A DNA stretch of 64,000 bases, from assembly GCF_033097365.1 (NCBI RefSeq), contig NZ_AP028461.1, positions 8,432,001 to 8,496,000 on the forward strand, in the 5' to 3' direction. How positions within the stretch are numbered: the stretch's first letter is position 1; each line of letters starts with the position of its first letter. The notes below the pieces were generated by a model. The model was not told the DNA's origin, did not search any database, and worked only from the letters and a program-made list of their open reading frames with translations. Shown one piece after another: positions 44,398 to 55,724 of this stretch. A program made the translations under genes and the position numbers. Origin of the DNA: Actinoplanes sichuanensis (GTDB lineage Bacteria > Actinomycetota > Actinomycetes > Mycobacteriales > Micromonosporaceae).

Positions 44398-45642
44398 ATG
44401 ATTCATCGTCACTCCGGGCTCGTCTTCGTCGGGCACACTCTGGCCGTACCACTGAATCATGCGGATCCGGACGGACCGCGGATCGAGATCTTCGCGCGGG
44501 AGGTGAGGGAGCCCGGGGTGACGGCCGAAGGCCGGCCGTTTCTGGTGTATCTGCAGGGTGGGCCGGGGAGCCGGGCGCCGCGGGATCTGCCGGTCTGGTT
44601 GCGTCGGGCGGCGCGGGACTATCGGGTGGTGTTGCTCGACCAGCGGGGCACCGGGCGCAGCACACCGCTGACCAGGCAGACGCTGGCCGGGATCGAGGAC
44701 CAGGCCGGATATCTGGCGCATTTCCGGGCGGACAGCATCGTGGCCGACGCCGAACTGTTGCGCGCCCATCTGGCCGGTGACCGTCCGTGGAGTGTGCTGG
44801 GGCAGAGTTTCGGCGGGTTCTGCGCGGTGACGTATCTCAGTTTCGCGCCACACGGGCTCCGTGAGGTGATCATCACGGGTGGCCTGCCGGGGCTGACGGC
44901 GACGGCGGAGGACGTCTATCGGGCCGCCTACCCGCGGGTGCTGGCGCACAACGAGCGGTTCTTCAAGCGGTACCCGGAGGACGAGGCGATCGCCGGGCGG
45001 GTCGTCGACGCGCTGCGCGAGCAGGACGCCCGGCTGCCCGGTGGCGACCGGCTGACGCCGCGCCGATTCCAGACGATCGGCATCCACCTGGGCTCGAACG
45101 CCCGTTTCGACCTGCTGCACCACCTGCTGGAAGAGGCGTTCGCCGGTGACCAGGTGTCGGAGCTCTTCCTACGCCGGGTGGACGCGGCGATCTCCTTCGC
45201 CGAGAACCCGCTGTTCGCGGTGGTGCACGAGGCGATCTACGGGCAGGGCGCGGCGACCGGGTGGGCGGCGCAGCGGGTCCGTGCCGAGTTCCCGGCCTTC
45301 GACCTGGATGCCGGCGGCCCGGTCCGGTTCACCGGGGAGATGATCTACCCGTGGCTGTTCGAGGAGGACCCGGCCCTGATCCCGCTGGCTGCGGCGGCTG
45401 ACCGGCTGGCCGCGAAGTCGGACTGGACGCCGCTCTACGACCTCGACCGACTGGCCGCCAACGAGGTGCCGGTGGCGGCCGCGGTCTACTTCGACGACAT
45501 GTATGTGGACCGGGACATGTCGCTGGCCACCGCGGCCCACATCGGCAACGTGCGGCCGTGGGTGACCAACGAGTACGCCCACGACGGCCTCGGACGTGAC
45601 GAGCACGTCCTCGACCGCCTCCTCGAGATGGTGCGGGACTAG
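44398..45642 (+). CDS. Alpha/beta hydrolase, proline iminopeptidase-like
   Basis: 414 residues from the ATG at 44398, with a GGGAGG motif about 10 bp upstream. Motifs: LVYLQGGPGSRAPRDLPVWL (oxyanion-hole HGGPG-like), VVLLDQRGTGRSTPL, and the nucleophile elbow LGQSFGGFCAVTY. The family removes N-terminal proline from peptides or cleaves related amides in the cytoplasm. The long helical cap between the elbow and the final Asp/His is normal for this group. The gene is not in an operon, and its 3' end overlaps rdgB by 4 bp convergently. Confidence 0.9.
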   Translation: MIHRHSGLVFVGHTLAVPLNHADPDGPRIEIFAREVREPGVTAEGRPFLVYLQGGPGSRAPRDLPVWLRRAARDYRVVLLDQRGTGRSTPLTRQTLAGIEDQAGYLAHFRADSIVADAELLRAHLAGDRPWSVLGQSFGGFCAVTYLSFAPHGLREVIITGGLPGLTATAEDVYRAAYPRVLAHNERFFKRYPEDEAIAGRVVDALREQDARLPGGDRLTPRRFQTIGIHLGSNARFDLLHHLLEEAFAGDQVSELFLRRVDAAISFAENPLFAVVHEAIYGQGAATGWAAQRVRAEFPAFDLDAGGPVRFTGEMIYPWLFEEDPALIPLAAAADRLAAKSDWTPLYDLDRLAANEVPVAAAVYFDDMYVDRDMSLATAAHIGNVRPWVTNEYAHDGLGRDEHVLDRLLEMVRD

Positions 45643-46259
45643 CGGGGCAGTTCCTTGGCGATCACCTTCGCCAGCTCGCGGAACGCCTTGCCACGGTGGC
45701 TGATGGCGTCTTTCTCCGCGGGGCTGAGCTCGGCATTCGTACGCTCTTGGCCGTCTCCGACGAAGATCGGGTCGTAACCGAAACCACCCTCGCCGCGCCG
45801 GCTGCGCAACAGCCGGCCGGTCTGGCGGCCCTCCACCAGGTGCTCGCGCCCGTTCGGCAGGACCAGCGCCGCGGCGCAGACGAACGCCCCGCCCCGATGC
45901 TCGTCGGCCACATCGGAGATCTGCGCCAGCACCAGGTCGAGGTTGGCGGCGTCCTTGTCGTCGCCGGTGGTGCCGGACCAGCGGGCGCTGAACACGCCGG
46001 GCATCCCGTTCAGCGCGTTGACGGCGATGCCGGAGTCGTCGGCGACCGTGGCCAGACCGGTACGCTTCGCGCCCTCACGGGCTTTGATCAGCGCGTTCTC
46101 CCCGAAGGTGAGGCCGGTCTCGGGCACGTCCGGGTAGCCCGGGAAGTCACCGAGCCCGACCAGCTCGATCTGGGCGACGCCGAGAGCGGCGTCCAGGATG
46201 CGCTGCAGTTCGACCAGCTTCTTCTTGTTACCTGTGGCAAGCAAAAGCCGTGCGCTCAC
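45639..46259 (-). CDS. rdgB: dITP/XTP pyrophosphatase (HAM1/RdgB)
   Basis: 206 residues with a GTG start at 46257-46259 that overlaps the rph stop (GTGA). The start [20 protein letters not shown] is the conserved substrate-binding SHR-like motif, with metal site [16 protein letters not shown] residues ([20 protein letters not shown]), [20 protein letters not shown] and [12 protein letters not shown]. It hydrolyses deaminated purine triphosphates such as dITP and XTP. It forms an operon with rph, in the same order as the mycobacterial Rv1340-Rv1341 pair. Confidence 0.97.
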   Translation of the reverse strand: MSARLLLATGNKKKLVELQRILDAALGVAQIELVGLGDFPGYPDVPETGLTFGENALIKAREGAKRTGLATVADDSGIAVNALNGMPGVFSARWSGTTGDDKDAANLDLVLAQISDVADEHRGGAFVCAAALVLPNGREHLVEGRQTGRLLRSRRGEGGFGYDPIFVGDGQERTNAELSPAEKDAISHRGKAFRELAKVIAKELPR

Positions 46260-46984
46260 GCGGCCAGCGCTTTCTGCTGCAGGATCGCCAGCTCGGCGCA
46301 GCCCTGCACGCCGAGGTCGAGCATCGCGTCCAGCTGGGCCCGGCGGAACACGCCGTTCTCCCCCGTGCCCTGCACCTCGACGAAGTCGCCCGCGCCGGTG
46401 CACACAACGTTGAGGTCGACCTCGGCCGAGACGTCCTCCTGGTAATCCAGGTCGAGGCGGGCCTGGCCGTCGTGCATGCCGACACTGACCGCCTGGATCG
46501 AGGTGTGCAGCACCTTCTCGATCTTGCCGGCCAACGACTTGCGGTCGGCCAGCCAGGTGACCGCGTCATGCAGCGCCACATAGGCGCCGGTGATCGCGGC
46601 CGTACGGGTACCGCCGTCGGCCTGGAGCACGTCACAGTCGAGCACGATCGAGTTCTCCCCGAGCGCCTTCAGGTCGATGCAGGCTCGCAGGCTCCGGCCG
46701 ATCAGGCGGGAGATCTCCTGAGTACGCCCACCGACCTTGCCCTTCACACTCTCCCGGTCGCCGCGGGTGTCCGTGGCCCGGGGCAACATCGCATACTCCG
46801 CGGTGAGCCAGCCGAGCCCGGAACCCTTACGCCAGCGGGGCACCCCCTCGGTGACACTCGCGGTGCACAGCACCCGAGTGTTGCCGAACTCCACCAGCAC
46901 CGAACCTTCGGGGTGCATACTCCAGCGCCGGGTCAGCGTCACCGGTCGCAGCTGATCGGCCGTCCGGCCGTCGGGTCGCGCCAT
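46256..46984 (-). CDS. rph: Ribonuclease PH
   Basis: 242 residues from the ATG at 46984 ([20 protein letters not shown]). The phosphorolytic exonuclease fold shows [26 protein letters not shown] at the N-terminus, [20 protein letters not shown] and [20 protein letters not shown]. It trims tRNA 3' ends using phosphate. It is co-transcribed with rdgB, and the upstream GT4 gene ends 10 bp before it. The ATG at 47050 would overlap that gene, so it is not used. Confidence 0.97.
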   Translation of the reverse strand: MARPDGRTADQLRPVTLTRRWSMHPEGSVLVEFGNTRVLCTASVTEGVPRWRKGSGLGWLTAEYAMLPRATDTRGDRESVKGKVGGRTQEISRLIGRSLRACIDLKALGENSIVLDCDVLQADGGTRTAAITGAYVALHDAVTWLADRKSLAGKIEKVLHTSIQAVSVGMHDGQARLDLDYQEDVSAEVDLNVVCTGAGDFVEVQGTGENGVFRRAQLDAMLDLGVQGCAELAILQQKALAA

Positions 46985-46994
46985 GCTACGTACC

Positions 46995-48218
46995 TTATGC
47001 GTAGCGTGCGGCGCCCGCTTCGTCCGCCCCGGATTCCCGCCCGGCGACACCGAACCGGCGGGGCGACGGCAGGCCGTTGAACGGCGCGGCCGGCCGGATC
47101 AGACCGGCCACCGGAGCCGGGTTGGCCTCGTGGGCCTGCAGGAAGCCCTCGACCGATTTCGGCCATCCATACTGCTCGGCCCGGGCGCGCGCGGCGGCCC
47201 GGCGCTCGACCCGGGGCCGCTCCATGATCCGGCTGACCGCGTCGGCGAAGGCCTCGGCGGTGCCCGGCACGGCCACACCGGCGTCACCGACCACCTCGGG
47301 CAGGGCGCTCTGCTCGTTGACCACCACGGGTGTCCCGCAGGCCAGCGACTCCAGCGCGGCCAGGCCGAACGTCTCGATCGGGCCCGGCGACAGCACCACG
47401 TCGGCGCTGGCCAGCAGCGCCGCGACGTCGGCACGCTCGGAGATGTGCCCGGCGAACCGGACCGGGAGCCGGGCGGCACGATAGGCCAGCGCGGTCCGTC
47501 GGGTGCCGTCACCGGCCATCACCAGCACCGCCGGCACCTTGCCGTTGCGCAGCGACGCCACCGTGTCCACCGCGAGCTCGGGGCGTTTGGCCGCGGACAG
47601 CCGGCTGCAATAGACCATCAACAGCTCGTCGGGCCGGGCGTAGCGGGCGCGGACCGAGACATCCATCCGGCCCGGATGGAACAGGTCGAGGTCGACGCCG
47701 AGCGGCACCTCGATCAGGTTGGGCACACCGATCCGGCGGAACTCCTCGGCGGCGAACGCCGTGGTGCATACGATCGTGTCGAACGCCTCGGCGGTACGCC
47801 TGTTGAACCGGTCGGCGAGAGCGTCACGTTTCGGCATGCCCCAGACGCCGAGCAGGCCGGCCAGGCTCTCGTGGGACACCATCATCGACCGCACCCCGCG
47901 CTGCCGGGCCCAGCCACCGGTCCAGCGCAGCGTGGTGCGGTCGGAGACCTCGATCCGGTCCGGCTCCAGACTGTCCAGCAGCTTGACCAGCTCGCGCCGG
48001 CCGGCGAGCACGCGGTAGCCACCGGTCCGTGGCAGGGGGGCACTGGGCAGCGTGATGACACGGCCCTGGCGGGTCATCTTGTCCGAATAGCGGCGACCGG
48101 GAACGACGAGGACGGCCTCGTGGCCGGCATCCTGATAACCACGGCCGAGTTGACGCAGCGCGGTCCGCAGGCCACCGGTATGAACCGTGACGAAGTTGGC
48201 CAGGCGAACAATGCGCAT
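46995..48218 (-). CDS. GT4-family glycosyltransferase
   Basis: 407 residues. N-terminal GT-B Rossmann domain ([34 protein letters not shown]). C-terminal nucleotide-sugar half has [20 protein letters not shown] and the E-x7-E motif [20 protein letters not shown]. It resembles mannosyl or hexosyl transferases acting on phosphatidyl-inositol-type acceptors (PimB/PimC), but the acceptor cannot be read. It sits between rph and the MBL phosphodiesterase. The last 25 residues look disordered. Confidence 0.9.
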   Translation of the reverse strand: MRIVRLANFVTVHTGGLRTALRQLGRGYQDAGHEAVLVVPGRRYSDKMTRQGRVITLPSAPLPRTGGYRVLAGRRELVKLLDSLEPDRIEVSDRTTLRWTGGWARQRGVRSMMVSHESLAGLLGVWGMPKRDALADRFNRRTAEAFDTIVCTTAFAAEEFRRIGVPNLIEVPLGVDLDLFHPGRMDVSVRARYARPDELLMVYCSRLSAAKRPELAVDTVASLRNGKVPAVLVMAGDGTRRTALAYRAARLPVRFAGHISERADVAALLASADVVLSPGPIETFGLAALESLACGTPVVVNEQSALPEVVGDAGVAVPGTAEAFADAVSRIMERPRVERRAAARARAEQYGWPKSVEGFLQAHEANPAPVAGLIRPAAPFNGLPSPRRFGVAGRESGADEAGAARYA

Positions 48219-48267
48219 GCAACAACTCCAAGGTCACGACAGCCGGTCCCTTACCCCCCGCTCCGGC

Positions 48268-49014
48268 TCAGAGATCGTATCTGGCGCCGGGACGGACGAC
48301 TTCGACCGGTCCCGCATAGGCGGCGGTAGCCGCCTCCACAATAGATGCCTCACTGGCCCAAGCCGGAACGAGATGGGTCAGCAGCAGCTTGCCGACATCG
48401 GCCTTCGTCGCCGCCTCGCCCGCCTCTCCCCCGGTCAGGTGCAGGTCCGGCGGGTTGACCACGCCGTCCTGGTAACTCGCCTCACAGAGGAACAGATCGG
48501 CGCCGGCGGCCAGTCGGAGCAGCGCCTCACAGGGTGCGGTGTCCGACGAGTAGGCCAGCACCCGGCCCTGGTGCTCGATGCGCACACCGTACGTCTCGAC
48601 GGGGTGGTTGACCCGGTCCACGGTGACCTGGAGCGGCCCGATCGGGAACGTGCCGGGCTGCAGGCCATAGAAGGTGTAGACGTCGTCGACCGGCTCGCCC
48701 TCGGTGCTGTAGGCGGCGGCGATCCGCTCGGCCGCGCCCAGCGGGGCGTAGACCGGCAGGGCCGGCAGCGGACCGGCCGGGTCGTAGCGCCGCACCACGA
48801 CGTAGGTGCACGCGTCGAGCATGTGGTCGCAGTGCAGATGGGTGAGGAGGATGGCGTCGACGCCACGCATGTCCGAGTATCGCTGGAGGGCGGAGAGCGA
48901 CCCGGAACCGAAGTCGATCAGGAGCCGGAACCCTTCGGCTTCCACCAGGTAGGCCGAACACGCCGACTCGGGGCCGGGGAAACTGCCGGCACAACCGAGA
49001 ACGGTTAGTCGCAT
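48268..49014 (-). CDS. MBL-fold phosphodiesterase, Rv1339-like
   Basis: 248 residues of the metallo-beta-lactamase fold. The metal motif is LLTHLHCDHMLDACTYVVVR (HxHxDH) with further ligands in NHPVETYGVRIEHQGR and YSSDTAPCEALLRLAAGADL. Start MRLTVLGCAGSFPGPESACS. Rv1339 of M. tuberculosis, in the same position beside rph and rdgB, acts as a class II cAMP phosphodiesterase. The same activity is plausible here. The murI gene present in mycobacteria is absent from this stretch. Confidence 0.9.
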   Translation of the reverse strand: MRLTVLGCAGSFPGPESACSAYLVEAEGFRLLIDFGSGSLSALQRYSDMRGVDAILLTHLHCDHMLDACTYVVVRRYDPAGPLPALPVYAPLGAAERIAAAYSTEGEPVDDVYTFYGLQPGTFPIGPLQVTVDRVNHPVETYGVRIEHQGRVLAYSSDTAPCEALLRLAAGADLFLCEASYQDGVVNPPDLHLTGGEAGEAATKADVGKLLLTHLVPAWASEASIVEAATAAYAGPVEVVRPGARYDL

Positions 49015-49287
49015 CCGGATCCCTCAGGTTCACACCGGGTTGCCCCACCGGACCGGCCGATGCCCGGCCGGAAGCTGGCCGAGCCGGACTTGTCTGACCA
49101 GTCAATCACGGAGCGAAGCGTACGCCGCGACCAGCGCTCGACGTTAACAACTGATCGATTTGTCGCTAAATCGACAACGCACATCACAGCCGTGATGACC
49201 AGGCTCATCACGTTTGCACCGTCACGTCCGGTGATCCATTCGCGTTGCTCAGGGTGAGTGCCCTGAAGATCATCGGATGGAGGCGGC

Positions 49288-50956
<1,669 letters not shown>

Positions 50957-51024
50957 GGCTGAATTTCTCCTAGAGGAGTCGACTTGAAAGGGCGAAAAGG
51001 GTCGGTCTGGTCGGGTCGCACGCC

Positions 51025-51102
51025 TCAGCGGCGGCGACACTCGTAGAAGACCGACGCCGGGCTCTGCCCGAACATGAACGACTGCACTGCTGCGGAAATC
51101 AC
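51025..51102 (-). CDS. Candidate 25-aa ORF between mec and cysO
   Basis: GTG at 51100-51102 overlaps the mec stop (GTGA) and the frame runs 25 codons to TGA: start MISAAVQSFMFGQSP, then ASVFYECRRR. It contains one Cys near the end, followed by Arg codons. It is close to the mec-cysO junction and followed 69 bp later by the cysO start, whose Shine-Dalgarno lies in a hairpin. It may be a leader for translational control by cysteine supply, or a small protein. Confidence 0.45.
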   Translation of the reverse strand: MISAAVQSFMFGQSPASVFYECRRR

Positions 51103-51584
51103 GCCTTCACCGTCGCATCCACGATGTTGACCTCTTCTTCGGTCACCACACCGTCCACGATACGGAACGACCGAATCTCCTCGGAGTCCGGCTCGCGGGT
51201 CGAGACCAGGAGGTAGTGCGCGCCGGGCTCACCGGCGAACGAGATGTCCGTCCGTGACGGATACGCCTCGGTCGCGGTGTGCGAGTGGTAGATGACCACC
51301 GGCTCCTCGTCGAGATCGTCCATCTCGCGCCAGACCCGCAGATGCTCCATCGAGTCGAACTCGTAGAACGTCATCGAGCGCGCAGCGTTGTCCATCGGGA
51401 TGTGCCGGGCGGGCACGTCACTGCCGATCGGGCCCGCGACGACGCCACAGGCCTCGTCCGGGTGGTCCCGGCGGGCGTGGGCGACGATCGCGTCGACGAT
51501 CGCACGGTCGATGGTCAGCACGGCGTTCACATTACCGAAGCAATCGGCCACCTGACCGGTGGCGGTGCACACACCCGCAATCAT
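51099..51584 (-). CDS. mec: Mec-type JAMM metalloprotease (CysO-cysteine hydrolase)
   Basis: 161 residues as a coupled start (ATG at 51584 overlaps the previous stop). A GTG at 51519-51521 before LTIDRAIVDAIVAHA would give the typical shorter form. The JAMM signature is visible: HPDEACGVVAG (Glu), then HSHTATEAYPSRTDISFA with the HxHx7Sx2D zinc ligands. Mec frees cysteine from the CysO-cysteine adduct made by CysM. In this genome it may also process the extended CysO tail. Confidence 0.93.
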   Translation of the reverse strand: MIAGVCTATGQVADCFGNVNAVLTIDRAIVDAIVAHARRDHPDEACGVVAGPIGSDVPARHIPMDNAARSMTFYEFDSMEHLRVWREMDDLDEEPVVIYHSHTATEAYPSRTDISFAGEPGAHYLLVSTREPDSEEIRSFRIVDGVVTEEEVNIVDATVKA

Positions 51585-52081
51585 TGAATGTCGGGTAGCG
51601 CGTTCAGCAGTGACTCCTGTAGGTAGCCCAGATACGCGTACACCGACAGCTGGAAGACCCGGCTCGACCCCGGATCGTCGAGCACCGCCTGGTCCAACTC
51701 GTCACCGAGATCGGTGTCCGCGTGGATCTCCAGACGGGTGCCCATGGCCAGGCGGGCGTCGTTGATCGCTCGGAGCCAGGCCTCGGCGGCCTCGCCGTCC
51801 AGCCGTACCTCACCCTCGCCCTCGTCCGGAAGCGCGGCGAGGATCGCGCCCGCCTGGTCGATCTTGCTGGTCTTCAGATCGCCCTCGGTGTAGAGCCGGA
51901 ACTCCTGCGAATCCTCCGGACGATCGGGGTAGATGTCCGGAAAGAGCCGGGAGACGACCGGATCGGTGTGGTCCATCCCGTCGGTCAGCAGGCCGACCAC
52001 CTCAGCGGCCACCTTGCGCAGGACTCGCACCTCGTCGTGCGCGAACGTGGCAACACAGTGGCTACCGTTGCGTCGGAACAT
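51581..52081 (-). CDS. Conserved actinobacterial protein of the DUF2017 type
   Basis: 166 residues, mostly helical and acidic (MFRRNGSHCVATFAHDEVRV, LRKVAAEVVGLLTDGMDHTD, DLGDELDQAVLDDPG). This gene lies between clpS and mec, as Rv1332 does in mycobacteria. It has no enzymatic motif or membrane segment. The stop overlaps the mec ATG (ATGA). The function is unknown. Confidence 0.85.
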   Translation of the reverse strand: MFRRNGSHCVATFAHDEVRVLRKVAAEVVGLLTDGMDHTDPVVSRLFPDIYPDRPEDSQEFRLYTEGDLKTSKIDQAGAILAALPDEGEGEVRLDGEAAEAWLRAINDARLAMGTRLEIHADTDLGDELDQAVLDDPGSSRVFQLSVYAYLGYLQESLLNALPDIQ

Positions 52082-52130
52082 GTGCTTTACCCCACCCGAT
52101 CGCCGATTCGTCTATCCGGCCGGCCTGCGG

Positions 52131-52430
52131 TCAACCCCTGTCGACCGTGGCCCAGAGACCGTATCCGTGCAGTTGGTTGGCGTCCATCTCCATGCGCTCG
52201 CGCGCGCCGATGGAGACCACCGCCTTCCCTTTCGTGTGCACGTCCATCATCAGCCTCTCGGCCTTTTCCTTGCTGTAGCCGAAGAGCTTCTGGAAGACCC
52301 AGGTCACATACGACATGAGGTTGACCGGGTCGTCCCAGACGATGGTCACCCACGGCCGGTCCTCGGCCGGTACTTCCTCGATCTCCGGCGTCTCCACGGG
52401 AGCAACCTGAGGCAACGCCATGCCCACCAT
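52131..52430 (-). CDS. clpS: ATP-dependent Clp protease adaptor ClpS
   Basis: 99 residues. The ClpS core is clear: [20 protein letters not shown] contains the NxM-type (DPVNLMSY) substrate pocket, and [20 protein letters not shown] follows. It delivers N-degron substrates to ClpAP/ClpCP. ATG at 52430 (MVGMALPQ) or 52421 are both possible. It heads the mec-cysO-cysM direction of the conserved block and is divergent from pncB. Confidence 0.95.
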   Translation of the reverse strand: MVGMALPQVAPVETPEIEEVPAEDRPWVTIVWDDPVNLMSYVTWVFQKLFGYSKEKAERLMMDVHTKGKAVVSIGARERMEMDANQLHGYGLWATVDRG

Positions 52431-52555
52431 GGTGCCACCGGATCCGGCGAACTGGTGAACCAGCCATCCAACCGCTGGTCAGCGGCCGCGTCGCGCCCCG
52501 CCGTCGTCCTGGTCGCGCCCCGCGGCGGACAACGGAGCCGCGGGCGCAATAGGGT

Positions 52556-53848
52556 ATGACCGTGGAGACGATCGCGCCGGCCCTGATGACCGATCAGTAC
52601 GAGCTGACCATGGTCAGCGCCGCGCTGCGAGACGGCACCGCCGATCGCAACTGCGTCTTCGAGGTCTTCGCCCGGCGGCTGCCGACCGGGCGGCGCTACG
52701 GCGTGGTGGCCGGCACCGGGCGGCTGATCGAGCTGATCCGCGACTTCCGGTTCGAGCCGGGCGAGATCGAGTTCCTGCGCTCCGCCGGGATCGTCGACGA
52801 GACCGCCGCGAAGTGGCTCGCCGACTACCGCTTCAGCGGCGAGATCGAGGGGTACGGCGAGGGCGAGCTGTTCTTCCCCGGCTCGCCGATCCTGACCGTT
52901 TCCGGCAAATTCGCCGAGTGCGTGGTGCTGGAGACGCTGATCCTGTCGGTGCTCAACCACGACTGCGCGATCGCGGCCGCCGCAGCCCGGATGGTGACCG
53001 CCGCACGCGGGCGCCCGATCATCGAGATGGGCTCCCGGCGCACCCACGAGCACGCCGCGGTCGCCGCCGCCCGGGCCGCCTACCTGGCCGGGTTCGCCTC
53101 CACCTCGAACCTCGCGGCCGGCCGCGCCTACGGCATCCCCACCACCGGCACCTCGGCGCACGCGTTCACGCTGCTGCACGACGACGAGCCGGCCGCGTTC
53201 GCGTCCCAGGTGGCGGCGCTCGGTAAGAGCACCACGCTGCTCGTCGACACGTACGACATCAGCCAGGGCATCCGTAACGCGATCGCGGTCGCCGGGCCGG
53301 ACCTGCGGGCCGTCCGGATCGACTCGGGTGACCTGTCCGTTCTCGCCCAGCAGTCGCGTGAGCTGCTCGACTCGCTCGGCGCCAGCGAAACGAAGATCAT
53401 CGTCTCCGGGGACATGGACGAGTACTCGATCGCCACCCTCGCCGCCGAGCCGGTCGACATCTACGGCGCCGGCACCGCGGTGGTCACCGGCTCCGGCGCG
53501 CCGACCGCCAGCCTGGTCTACAAGCTGGTCGAGGTCGACGGGCGCCCGGTGGTCAAGCGTTCGGAGAACAAGGCGACGGTCGGCGGCCGCAAGACCGCGA
53601 TCCGCCGGCACAAGCCCACCGGCACCGCCACCGAGGAGATCATCTACTCGCAGGGCGTGCCCGACCACCAGTCCAACGACCGGCTGCTGCAGCGCACCTA
53701 CATCGCCGGGGGCGAGGTGCTCGACATGCCGAGCCTGGCCGAGTCACGCGACCACCTCCGGCAGAACCTGATCTCCATCCCGTGGGAGGGCCTCAAGCTC
53801 TCCGCGGGTGACCCGGCGATTCCGGTCGTCATCGTTCCCACCGCCTAG
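52556..53848 (+). CDS. pncB: Nicotinate phosphoribosyltransferase
   Basis: 430 residues. The start MTVETIAPALMTDQYELTMV is characteristic, and the active-site region RLIELIRDFRFEPGEIEFLR, MGSRRTHEHAAVAAARAAYL, STSNLAAGRAYGIPTTGTSA and RIDSGDLSVLAQQSRELLDS match type II NAPRTases. It makes nicotinate mononucleotide from nicotinate, PRPP and ATP. It is followed 8 bp later by pncA, forming the Preiss-Handler salvage pair. Confidence 0.96.
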   Translation: MTVETIAPALMTDQYELTMVSAALRDGTADRNCVFEVFARRLPTGRRYGVVAGTGRLIELIRDFRFEPGEIEFLRSAGIVDETAAKWLADYRFSGEIEGYGEGELFFPGSPILTVSGKFAECVVLETLILSVLNHDCAIAAAAARMVTAARGRPIIEMGSRRTHEHAAVAAARAAYLAGFASTSNLAAGRAYGIPTTGTSAHAFTLLHDDEPAAFASQVAALGKSTTLLVDTYDISQGIRNAIAVAGPDLRAVRIDSGDLSVLAQQSRELLDSLGASETKIIVSGDMDEYSIATLAAEPVDIYGAGTAVVTGSGAPTASLVYKLVEVDGRPVVKRSENKATVGGRKTAIRRHKPTGTATEEIIYSQGVPDHQSNDRLLQRTYIAGGEVLDMPSLAESRDHLRQNLISIPWEGLKLSAGDPAIPVVIVPTA

Positions 53849-53856
53849 GGGGCCTC

Positions 53857-54435
53857 ATGTCACGCGCACTGATCATCGTGGACGTGCAGAACGACTTCTG
53901 CGAGGGCGGCTCACTGCCGGTCGCCGGCGGCGCGGCCGTCGCCAAGGGGATCTCGCTGGTCCTCGACAAGGCCGGCGCCCGCTGGGACCACGTGGTCGCC
54001 ACCAAGGACTACCACGTCCACCCGGGCGCCCACTTCAGCGAGCATCCCGACTTCGTCGACACCTGGCCGGCCCACTGCGTCGCCGGTTCCACCGGCTCCG
54101 ACTTCCACCCCGAGCTGACCACCGGGCGCATCGAGGCGATCTTCCACAAGGGTGCGCACCAGGCCGCCTACTCCGGCTTCGAGGGTGCGACGGACAAGGG
54201 CGAAACCCTCGCCGGGTGGCTGCGCGGCAAGGGAGTCACCGAGGTCGAGGTGGTCGGCATCGCCACCGATCATTGTGTACGGGCGACCGCGCTCGACGCG
54301 GCCAAGGAGGGCTTCGCCACCACCGTGCTGCTGGAACTGACCGCCGGCGTGGCCCGTGCCACCACCGACGCCGCGATCGAGCAGTTCCACGCCGCCGCGA
54401 TCGAGACGACCGGGAGCCCCGTCGTTGACGCCTGA
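53857..54435 (+). CDS. pncA: Nicotinamidase
   Basis: 192 residues. The catalytic triad is visible as Asp in IIVDVQNDFCEGG, Lys in IFHKGAHQAAYSG and Cys in GIATDHCVRATALD, with metal-site histidines in YHVHPGAHFSEHP. It hydrolyses nicotinamide to nicotinate, feeding pncB. In mycobacteria this enzyme activates pyrazinamide. The final codons overlap the TTG start of the GNAT gene. Confidence 0.97.
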   Translation: MSRALIIVDVQNDFCEGGSLPVAGGAAVAKGISLVLDKAGARWDHVVATKDYHVHPGAHFSEHPDFVDTWPAHCVAGSTGSDFHPELTTGRIEAIFHKGAHQAAYSGFEGATDKGETLAGWLRGKGVTEVEVVGIATDHCVRATALDAAKEGFATTVLLELTAGVARATTDAAIEQFHAAAIETTGSPVVDA

Positions 54436-54925
54436 GATCCGGCCGTTCACCGAGCCGGACTGGCCGACCGTGTGGACCATCGTCCAGGACGTGATCAAGG
54501 CCGAGGAGACGTTCCCCTTCGACCCGGCGATGCCCGAATCGGTGGGCCGCGCGGTGTGGGTCGAGCAGCCACCCGGGCTGACCGTCGTCGCCCTGGTGGA
54601 CGGGCTGATCGCCGGCACCGCCAAGATGGGCACCAACCGGCCCGGCCCGGGTTCGCACGTCTCCACCGCCAGCTTCATGGTGGCGGCCGGGTCACGCGGG
54701 CGCGGCGTGGGCACGGCGCTGTGCCGGTTCGCGGTCGACTGGGCTCGGCGGGCGGGTTATGCGGGCATGCAGTTCAACGCGGTCGTGGAGAGCAACACCA
54801 GCGCCGTCGAGCTGTACCGTCGTGAGGGCTTCGAGGTGATCGGCACCGTCCCGCGGTCCTTCCGGCACCCGGTCCACGGGCGGGTCGGGCTCCACGTCAT
54901 GTACCTGGAGTTCGACACCCCATGA
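54425..54925 (+). CDS. GNAT-family N-acetyltransferase
   Basis: 166 residues with a TTG start at 54425-54427 (LTPEIRPFTEPDW read as Met), inside the last codons of pncA and with GGGAG 8 bases before it. The acetyl-CoA motif is FMVAAGSRGRGVGTALCRFA, followed by NAVVESNTSAVELYRREGFE. Downstream the stop overlaps the ATG of the next gene. The substrate is unknown, although pncA context suggests small-molecule salvage. Confidence 0.9.
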   Translation: MTPEIRPFTEPDWPTVWTIVQDVIKAEETFPFDPAMPESVGRAVWVEQPPGLTVVALVDGLIAGTAKMGTNRPGPGSHVSTASFMVAAGSRGRGVGTALCRFAVDWARRAGYAGMQFNAVVESNTSAVELYRREGFEVIGTVPRSFRHPVHGRVGLHVMYLEFDTP

Positions 54926-55512
54926 GCTTTCTGCTGCTGCATGGCTGGCAGAATCGCCGGCCGCCCGGCCACTGGCACCACTGGCTCGCCGGTGAGCTCG
55001 CCTCCGCCGGTCATCAGGTGATCTATCCGCAGCTTCCGGAGCCCGATCAGCCCGTCCTCGCCGACTGGCTGGCCGTTCTGCGTACCCACCTGGCCGCGAT
55101 GCCCGACGGGGAACGCACGGTGGTCGGCCACAGCCTCGGCTGCCTGCTCTGGCTGCACGCGGCCGCATCCGGGCTGGTGACGACGCCTGTCGACCGGGTG
55201 CTGCTGGTCGCCCCACCCGGGCCGGAGATCACCGCCGGGATCCCGGAGATCGCCGCCTTCCGGGCGCCGCACGTCACGGGTGAGCAACTCGGCGCCGCGG
55301 CCAGGCACACGCGGCTGGTCTGCTCGGACAACGATCCGTACTGTCCGGCCGGGGCCGCGGCCGACTACGGGGTGCCGCTCGGCATTCCGGCCACGGTTCT
55401 GGGCGGCGCCGCGCACCTCGACATGGAGGCCGGGTACGGGTCGTGGCCCTCGATCCGGGACTGGTGCCTCAGCGGCGCACCGGATGCGCCACTCACCCAC
55501 CGGCCCGCCTGA
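54922..55512 (+). CDS. RBBP9/YdeN-type serine hydrolase
   Basis: 196 residues, alpha/beta hydrolase of the small RBBP9/YdeN group. Starts MSFLLLHGWQNRRPPGHWHH. Nucleophile elbow GHSLGCLLWLHAA, catalytic Asp in CSDNDPYCPAG and His in GGAAHLDMEAGYGSWP. Its natural substrate is unknown. Fourth gene of the pncB-pncA-GNAT run; ATGA overlap with the GNAT. Confidence 0.92.
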   Translation: MSFLLLHGWQNRRPPGHWHHWLAGELASAGHQVIYPQLPEPDQPVLADWLAVLRTHLAAMPDGERTVVGHSLGCLLWLHAAASGLVTTPVDRVLLVAPPGPEITAGIPEIAAFRAPHVTGEQLGAAARHTRLVCSDNDPYCPAGAAADYGVPLGIPATVLGGAAHLDMEAGYGSWPSIRDWCLSGAPDAPLTHRPA

Positions 55513-55681
55513 CCCTTCTTCCGACCGCACCCCCGCCGCTTCCGGGACGACACCTCGGCGTCCGATGTGGATCAGATCTTCGCGCCGCCGCCCGGCAGTG
55601 TCTCGTGCGTGCCGCCGCTCAACGCCGCCGCGGTCGCCTCGGCCCGGACCGAGACCGACTTTCTGGCGGAACCTTCAGTCG

Positions 55682-55705
55682 CGGCTGACCTGTTTTAATC
55701 AGCCG
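55682..55705 (+). terminator. Hairpin CGGCTGA/TCAGCCG between the hydrolase and the two-TM gene
   Basis: A 7-bp perfect stem with a 10-nt T-containing loop (CCTGTTTTAA). It is 170 bp past the hydrolase stop and 20 bp before the next ATG, so it could equally be an operator or a leader structure. Confidence 0.4.
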
Positions 55706-55724
55706 ACGTCGATATCATGGGCCG

